DNA of 64,000 bases from Actinotalea sp. Marseille-Q4924 (GTDB taxonomy: Bacteria > Actinomycetota > Actinomycetes > Actinomycetales > Cellulomonadaceae), in the NCBI RefSeq assembly GCF_916618755.1, contig NZ_CAKAKB010000002.1, forward strand, positions 124,001 through 188,000. The letters are read 5' to 3'. Positions 59,882 through 64,000 of the stretch are shown in pieces. The position numbers were made by a program, and so were the translations under genes. The stretch's first letter is position 1; each line of letters starts with the position of its first letter. The notes under the pieces are model-generated. The model ran no database searches. It worked only from the letters and a program-made list of their open reading frames with translations, and was not told the origin of the DNA.

Positions 59882-61539
59882 CGACCGCCCCGCGCCACCG
59901 GGCCACGGCTCCCACGCCGGCCCGGGTCGCCGTCGTGCTGCCCTCGATCGGGCGACCCTCCCTCGGCGTGACGCTCCGCAGCCTCGCCGGTCAGGAGGTG
60001 ACGTCCGCCGCACCCGCGCCCGAGGTCGTCGTCGTCGCCGACGACCGGCGCCTCGACCTCGACGGCGATCCGGCGACCTGGCCCGCGCCGCTCGACGTGG
60101 CGTCCCTCGTGCCCGGGGCGCCGTGGCCCGTCGTCGTCGTCCGCACCGGGGGGCGGGGCCCGGCGGCCGCCCGCAACGCCGGGTGGCGCGCGGCGACGGC
60201 GCCCTGGGTGGCGTTCGTCGACGACGACGTCGTCCTGCCCGCAGGCTGGCTCCAGGGCCTCGCGCGAGACCTCGCCGCGGCCGGCCCGGATGTCGGCGCC
60301 GTGCAGGGCCGGCTCGAGGTCCCCCTGCCGGCGCACCGCCGACCCACCGACTGGGAGCGCAGCACCCGCGGCCTGGAGGACGCCCGCTGGGCGACCGCCG
60401 ACATGGCCTACCGGCGCGAGGCGCTCGAGGCCGTCCACGGTTTCGACGAGCGCTTCCCGCGCGCCTACCGCGAGGACGCCGACCTCGCGCTGCGCGTGCG
60501 GGGCGCCGGCTGGCGGCTCGAGCGCGGCGACCGGGTGACCACCCACCCGGTGCGCCCGGCCGACGACGCCGTGAGCGTCCGCGTCCAGGCGGGGACCGCC
60601 GACGACGCCCTCATGCGCGCCCTGCACGGGCCCCGCTGGCGCGAGATCGCGGAGACCGGTCGCGGCCGGCTCCCGTGGCACGTCGCGACGGTCGGCGCCG
60701 CGGCGCTCGCCGCCGGGGGCGGGCTGCTGCGTCGCCGCTCCCTGGCCGCCGCCGGCGCGACGGCGTGGCTCGCACTCTTCGCCGAATTCGCGCGCGTCCG
60801 CCTGCAGCCGGGGCCGCGCCCGGGGGAGGAGGGCTGGTCCGAGGAGTGGCGCCGCATGCTCCTCACCAGCGCGCAGATCCCCTTCGCCGCCGTGCGGCAC
60901 CGGGTCGTGGGCACGCTCGCGCACGGCGGGGTGCTGGGCCGACCGGCCACTGCGCCCCCGTGGCCGCTGCCCGTCGCCGCGGTCCTCTTCGACCGGGACG
61001 GCACCCTCGTGCACGACGTCCCGTACAACGGCGACCCGGACCAGGTGCGGGTCGTCGACGGCGCCCGCGAGGTGCTCGACGCGCTGCGTACCCGGGGCGT
61101 CCGGGTCGGCGTCGTGACGAACCAGTCCGGCATCGCCCGCGGGATCGTGACCGCGGAGCAGGTGGCCGCCGTCAACGCGCGCATCGAGGCCGAGCTCGGC
61201 CCCTTCGACACGTGGCAGCAGTGCCCGCACGGGCCCGAGGACGCGTGCGCGTGCCGCAAGCCCGGCCCCGTCATGGTGCTGCGCGCCGCGGCCGAGCTGG
61301 GCCTGCTCCCGGCGCAGTGCGCCGTCGTCGGCGACATCGGGGCGGACATGGGTGCCGCCGCGTCCGCCGGCGCGTGCGCGGTCCTCGTGCCCACCCCGGT
61401 GACCCGCGAGGCCGAGGTCGCGGAGGCTCCCCTCGTCGCGGCCGGCCTCGCCGAGGCCGTGGAGCTCCTCGGCCTGGGCGCCGAGGGGGACGTCCCGCGC
61501 GCCGGCGCGCCGGTCGAGCCGGGGGAGGTCGCGGCGTGA
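59878..61539 (+). CDS. Fusion: GT2 glycosyltransferase + GmhB-like HAD phosphatase
   Basis: A 553-residue two-domain protein. Residues ~15-235 are an A-type GT2 transferase: VVLPSIGRPSLGVTLRSLAGQ, RGPAAARNAGWRAA, FVDDDVVLP (nucleotide/metal DxD, ~118) and YREDADLALRVRGAGW (catalytic Glu-Asp). After two hydrophobic stretches (~270-305), residues ~370-520 are a HAD-IIIA phosphatase: LFDRDGTLVHDVPYNGDP, VGVVTNQSGIARG and the zinc loop CPHGPEDACACRKPGP that marks GmhB heptose-bisphosphate phosphatases. ATG 59878 overlaps the previous stop. The fusion suggests heptose precursor supply coupled to glycan assembly. Confidence 0.9.
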   Translation: MTTAPRHRATAPTPARVAVVLPSIGRPSLGVTLRSLAGQEVTSAAPAPEVVVVADDRRLDLDGDPATWPAPLDVASLVPGAPWPVVVVRTGGRGPAAARNAGWRAATAPWVAFVDDDVVLPAGWLQGLARDLAAAGPDVGAVQGRLEVPLPAHRRPTDWERSTRGLEDARWATADMAYRREALEAVHGFDERFPRAYREDADLALRVRGAGWRLERGDRVTTHPVRPADDAVSVRVQAGTADDALMRALHGPRWREIAETGRGRLPWHVATVGAAALAAGGGLLRRRSLAAAGATAWLALFAEFARVRLQPGPRPGEEGWSEEWRRMLLTSAQIPFAAVRHRVVGTLAHGGVLGRPATAPPWPLPVAAVLFDRDGTLVHDVPYNGDPDQVRVVDGAREVLDALRTRGVRVGVVTNQSGIARGIVTAEQVAAVNARIEAELGPFDTWQQCPHGPEDACACRKPGPVMVLRAAAELGLLPAQCAVVGDIGADMGAAASAGACAVLVPTPVTREAEVAEAPLVAAGLAEAVELLGLGAEGDVPRAGAPVEPGEVAA

Positions 61540-62684
61540 GCGGCCGGAGGCAGGGCGCAGGCGAGCGCGTCCTCGTCGTCCGCCTCGACAGCGACGGCGA
61601 CGTCCTGCTCGCCGGTCCCGCCGTGCGGGCGCTCGCGGCCGACGACGGCGTGGCGCAGGTCGACCTGCTCGTCTCCCCGGCGGGCCGGCACGCCGCCGAG
61701 CTCCTGCCCGGCGTCGGCGAGGTCCTCGCCTTCGCGGCGCCCTGGTCCGGCTCCCGCCCCCCGCCGGTGGACGCCGCGGCGGTGCAGGCGCTCGTCGCGG
61801 ACCTCGCCGAGCGGGCGTACGACCGCTGCCTCGTGCTCACCTCGTTCCACCAGAGCCCGCTGCCCATGGCGCTGCTGGCCCGGCTCGCCGGCGTGCCGTT
61901 CGTCGCAGGGACCAGCGAGGACTACCCCGGCGCGCTGCTCGACGTGCGGCACCGGCGTCCGCACGGCCTGCACGAGGTCGAGGCCGCGCTGGACCTGGTC
62001 CGGGCGACGGGCGTCGCGGTGGCGTCCGGCACGCACCCGCTCGCGGTGCGCGGACCGCTGCCCGACGTCGCAGCGCTCGTCGGCACCGGTGCGGTGGCCG
62101 GCCCCGACGGCCACCCGGGGAGCGGACGCCCGTACGTCGTCCTGCACCCCGGGGCGTCGGTGCCGTCGCGCGCGCTCTCGGGACAGCACGCGGCCGCGAT
62201 CGCGCGGGCCCTCGCCGACGCCGGGCACGGGGTCGTCGTCACGGGCGGCCCGGGCGAGACCGGGCTGACCGCGGCGGTGGTGGCTGCGGCGACGCAGGCT
62301 GGTCCCGCCGCGACGCGGACGCCGCCCGTCGTGGACCTCGGCGGCCGCACGACGTTCGCGGAGCTGGCGGCCGTGCTGGCGGGCGCGTCGTGCGTCGTCG
62401 TCGGCAACACCGGGCCGGCCCACCTCGCGGCCGCCGTCGGCACGCCCGTCGTCTCGCTCTTCTCGCCCGTCGTCCCCGCCGACCGCTGGGCGCCCTGGGG
62501 CGTCCCGACCGTCCTGCTCGGCGACCAGGCCGCGCCGTGCCGCGACACCCGGGCGCGCGAGTGCCCGGTCGCGGGCCACCCGTGCCTGACGTCGGTGGCG
62601 CCGTCGGAGGTGGTCGACGCCGTCGCCGCGCTCACCGGGCGCCCCGCCGGCGTCGCCGACGTGGTCGTGGAGGCGGGCGCATGA
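61536..62684 (+). CDS. Glycosyltransferase family 9 (heptosyltransferase-like)
   Basis: A 382-residue GT-B enzyme. GTG 61536 overlaps the previous stop (GTGA). RVLVVRLDSDGDVLLAGPAVRAL is the N-terminal GT9 signature (acceptor loop, usually LGDLLL), VLHPGASVPSRALSG the inter-domain stretch, and VVVGNTGPAHLAAAVGTPVVSLFSP the ADP-sugar site. A Cys-rich tail (CRDTRARECPVAGHPCLT) as in many heptosyltransferases follows. In Gram-negatives this family adds ADP-heptose to LPS; in this Gram-positive the acceptor must be different and is unknown. Confidence 0.9.
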   Translation: MSGRRQGAGERVLVVRLDSDGDVLLAGPAVRALAADDGVAQVDLLVSPAGRHAAELLPGVGEVLAFAAPWSGSRPPPVDAAAVQALVADLAERAYDRCLVLTSFHQSPLPMALLARLAGVPFVAGTSEDYPGALLDVRHRRPHGLHEVEAALDLVRATGVAVASGTHPLAVRGPLPDVAALVGTGAVAGPDGHPGSGRPYVVLHPGASVPSRALSGQHAAAIARALADAGHGVVVTGGPGETGLTAAVVAAATQAGPAATRTPPVVDLGGRTTFAELAAVLAGASCVVVGNTGPAHLAAAVGTPVVSLFSPVVPADRWAPWGVPTVLLGDQAAPCRDTRARECPVAGHPCLTSVAPSEVVDAVAALTGRPAGVADVVVEAGA

Positions 62685-63739
62685 GGGTCCTCGTGTGGCA
62701 CGTCCACGGCTCCTGGACGACGTCGTTCGTCCAGGGGACCGACGAGTACCTGCTGCCGGTCGTCCCCGACCGCGGGCCGGAGGGCCGCGGTCGCGCCCGG
62801 ACCTGGGACTGGCCGGCCAACGCTCGGGAGGTGACGCCCGAGCAGCTGCGGGACGAGGAGGTCGACGTCGTCGTCCTCCAGCGGCCCGAGGACCTCGAGC
62901 TCGCCGAGCGGTGGACCGGCCGACGCCCGGGCGTGGACCTGCCGGCCGTCTACGTCGAGCACAACGCGCCCCCGGAGCACGCCGCCCGGACCCGCCACCC
63001 GCTCGCCGACCGGCGGGACGTCCCCGTCGCGCACGTCACGGCGTTCAACCGGCTCATGTGGGACTGCGGCATCGCGCCGACCACGGTGGTCGACCACGGC
63101 ATCGTCGACCCCGGCCACCGGTGGACGGGCGAGCGGGAGCGGCTCGGGGTCGTCGTCAACGAGCCGATCCGCCGGTGGCGCGTCGCGGGGACCGACATCG
63201 TCCTCGACGTCGCGACCCGGCTGCCGGTCGACGTCTACGGCATGGGGATGGCCGCTCTCGAGGAGGCCGCGCAGCGCTGGGGCAGCGAGCCGGGGGACCG
63301 TGACGGGCCCGGTGCCGCGGGGGGCGAGCGGCGGGAGACCTCCGGTCGCCGTGCCGGTCACGGACGGCGACCGGGACCGGACCTCGTCACGCACGACGAC
63401 GTCCCCCAGGCCGCCATGCACGACCTCCTCGCGCGGGACCGCGCCTACCTGCACCCGTACCGCTGGACGAGCCTCGGCCTGTCGCTGCTCGAGGCGATGG
63501 CCCTGGGCCTGCCGGTCCTCGCGCTGTCGACGACGGAGGCCCCCGAGGCGGTCCCGCCGACGGCCGGCGTCGTCACCAACGACGTCGACGCGCTCGTCGC
63601 CGCCGGACGCCGGTGGGTCCGCGACCCCGACGAGGCGCGCGAGCGCGGCCTCGCCGCCCGCGAGCACGTCCTCGCCCACTACGGCCTGGAGCGCTTCCTC
63701 GCCGACTGGCAGTCCCTGCTGAAGGAGGTCACGCGATGA
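62681..63739 (+). CDS. Glycosyltransferase (GT-B/GT4-like)
   Basis: A 352-residue transferase. ATG 62681 overlaps the previous stop. MRVLVWHVHGSWTTSFVQGTDEYLLPV opens the N-terminal half, VYVEHNAPPEHAA (~88) resembles the acceptor-side loop, and YRWTSLGLSLLEAMALGLPVLALSTTEAPEAV is the donor-sugar region with the conserved Glu of GT4-type enzymes. A Gly/Arg-rich insert (~207-235) between the lobes has much higher charge than the rest. The donor sugar is unknown; it is part of the carbamoyl-heptose operon. Confidence 0.87.
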   Translation: MRVLVWHVHGSWTTSFVQGTDEYLLPVVPDRGPEGRGRARTWDWPANAREVTPEQLRDEEVDVVVLQRPEDLELAERWTGRRPGVDLPAVYVEHNAPPEHAARTRHPLADRRDVPVAHVTAFNRLMWDCGIAPTTVVDHGIVDPGHRWTGERERLGVVVNEPIRRWRVAGTDIVLDVATRLPVDVYGMGMAALEEAAQRWGSEPGDRDGPGAAGGERRETSGRRAGHGRRPGPDLVTHDDVPQAAMHDLLARDRAYLHPYRWTSLGLSLLEAMALGLPVLALSTTEAPEAVPPTAGVVTNDVDALVAAGRRWVRDPDEARERGLAAREHVLAHYGLERFLADWQSLLKEVTR

Positions 63740-64000
63740 GGATCGCCCTCGTCTCCGAGCACGCGAGCCCGCTGGCAACCCTCGGCGGGGTCGACGCCGG
63801 AGGTCAGAACGTCCACGTCGCGGCCCTCGCCGGCGAGCTCGCCGCCCGTGGCCACGACGTAAGCGTCTACACCCGCCGCGACGACGCGGACCTGCCCGAG
63901 CGGGTCACCATGCCCGGTGGCGTCGTGGTCGTGCACGTCCCCGCGGGACCCGCCGACCACGTCCCCAAGGACGACCTCCTGCCCTGGATGGCCGACTTCG
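63736..64000 (+). CDS. GT4-type glycosyltransferase, 3' end outside window
   Basis: Only the first ~88 residues are present. MRIALVSEHASPLATLGGVDAGGQNVHVAALAGELAARGHDVSVYTRR is the N-terminal pattern of GT4 glycosyltransferases (MshA, sucrose synthase, mannosyltransferase types), with the GGxxxHVxxLA loop. ATG 63736 overlaps the preceding stop and has GAAGGAGG upstream. It continues the glycan operon beyond the right edge. Confidence 0.88.
   Translation, partial: MRIALVSEHASPLATLGGVDAGGQNVHVAALAGELAARGHDVSVYTRRDDADLPERVTMPGGVVVVHVPAGPADHVPKDDLLPWMADF

Overview
The window is very GC-rich, gene-dense actinobacterial DNA. Most genes show strong third-position G/C bias, many start with GTG, and 4-base ATGA/GTGA overlaps inside operons are common. 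Coenzyme F420 genes, mycothiol-type DinB enzymes, an SOS-boxed DUF222/HNH gene and Thermobifida-like riboswitch sequences point to a Micrococcales-type actinobacterium (Cellulomonas/Georgenia-like). That placement is an inference from gene content. No tRNA, rRNA, IS element or CRISPR array was seen.

Layout. (1) 1-17517 is an accessory catabolic and uptake island: MFS carriers, two related cupins (one with a His-rich tail), a His-rich zinc-ribbon protein, an isochorismatase-like amidohydrolase, an ABC importer, a GMC alcohol oxidase/dehydrogenase, an aldehyde dehydrogenase and a complete tripartite tricarboxylate transporter (TctC, A, B). At least five of its promoters carry one 13-bp palindrome (G[T/G]AT-N5-AT[A/C]C) over the -10 box, so the island looks like one regulon whose repressor lies outside the window. 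(2) 17607-19297 holds a Bcp peroxiredoxin and an MFS carrier. (3) 19294-25459 is a coenzyme F420 region: a three-gene ABC cassette of the 'F420-0 transporter' type, a universal stress protein, cofD, cofC and a nitroreductase. (4) 25533-31347 has a GerMN lipoprotein, a DUF4380-like protein, a guanidine-III riboswitch with a Gdx/SugE exporter, and a LacI regulator with an alpha-glucosidase. (5) 31457-34714 has a Sua5 protein with an unexplained C-terminal extension and a secreted M15 peptidase. (6) 41205-34745 (minus strand) is a nitrite assimilation operon, nirB-nirD-cysG-hemD-like regulator-cbiX, with every junction overlapping by 4 bases and a GlnR-like box upstream. (7) 41374-48141 has a mycothiol-dependent DinB-type enzyme, a large adenylyl cyclase/AAA/TPR protein, a divergent cyclic-nucleotide-binding protein and a frameshifted GH32 gene. 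(8) 48172-56251 has a Mn(II) (yybP-ykoY) riboswitch with TerC, a DinB protein, a CE1758/CE1759-type luciferase-like monooxygenase and FMN reductase pair, an orphan hydrogenase-type protease, a shortened LacI protein, an SOS-boxed HNH gene and an alpha/beta hydrolase. (9) 56336-64000 has an aldehyde dehydrogenase, then a tightly coupled surface-glycan operon (carbamoyltransferase, GT2-heptose phosphatase fusion, GT9, GT, GT4) running off the right edge.

The best candidates for undescribed biology are the palindrome-controlled cupin/isochorismatase/TTT island, the carbamoyl-heptose glycan operon in a Gram-positive, the F420 cassette placed beside cofD/cofC, the Sua5 extension, and the cyclase/cyclic-nucleotide-receptor pair.
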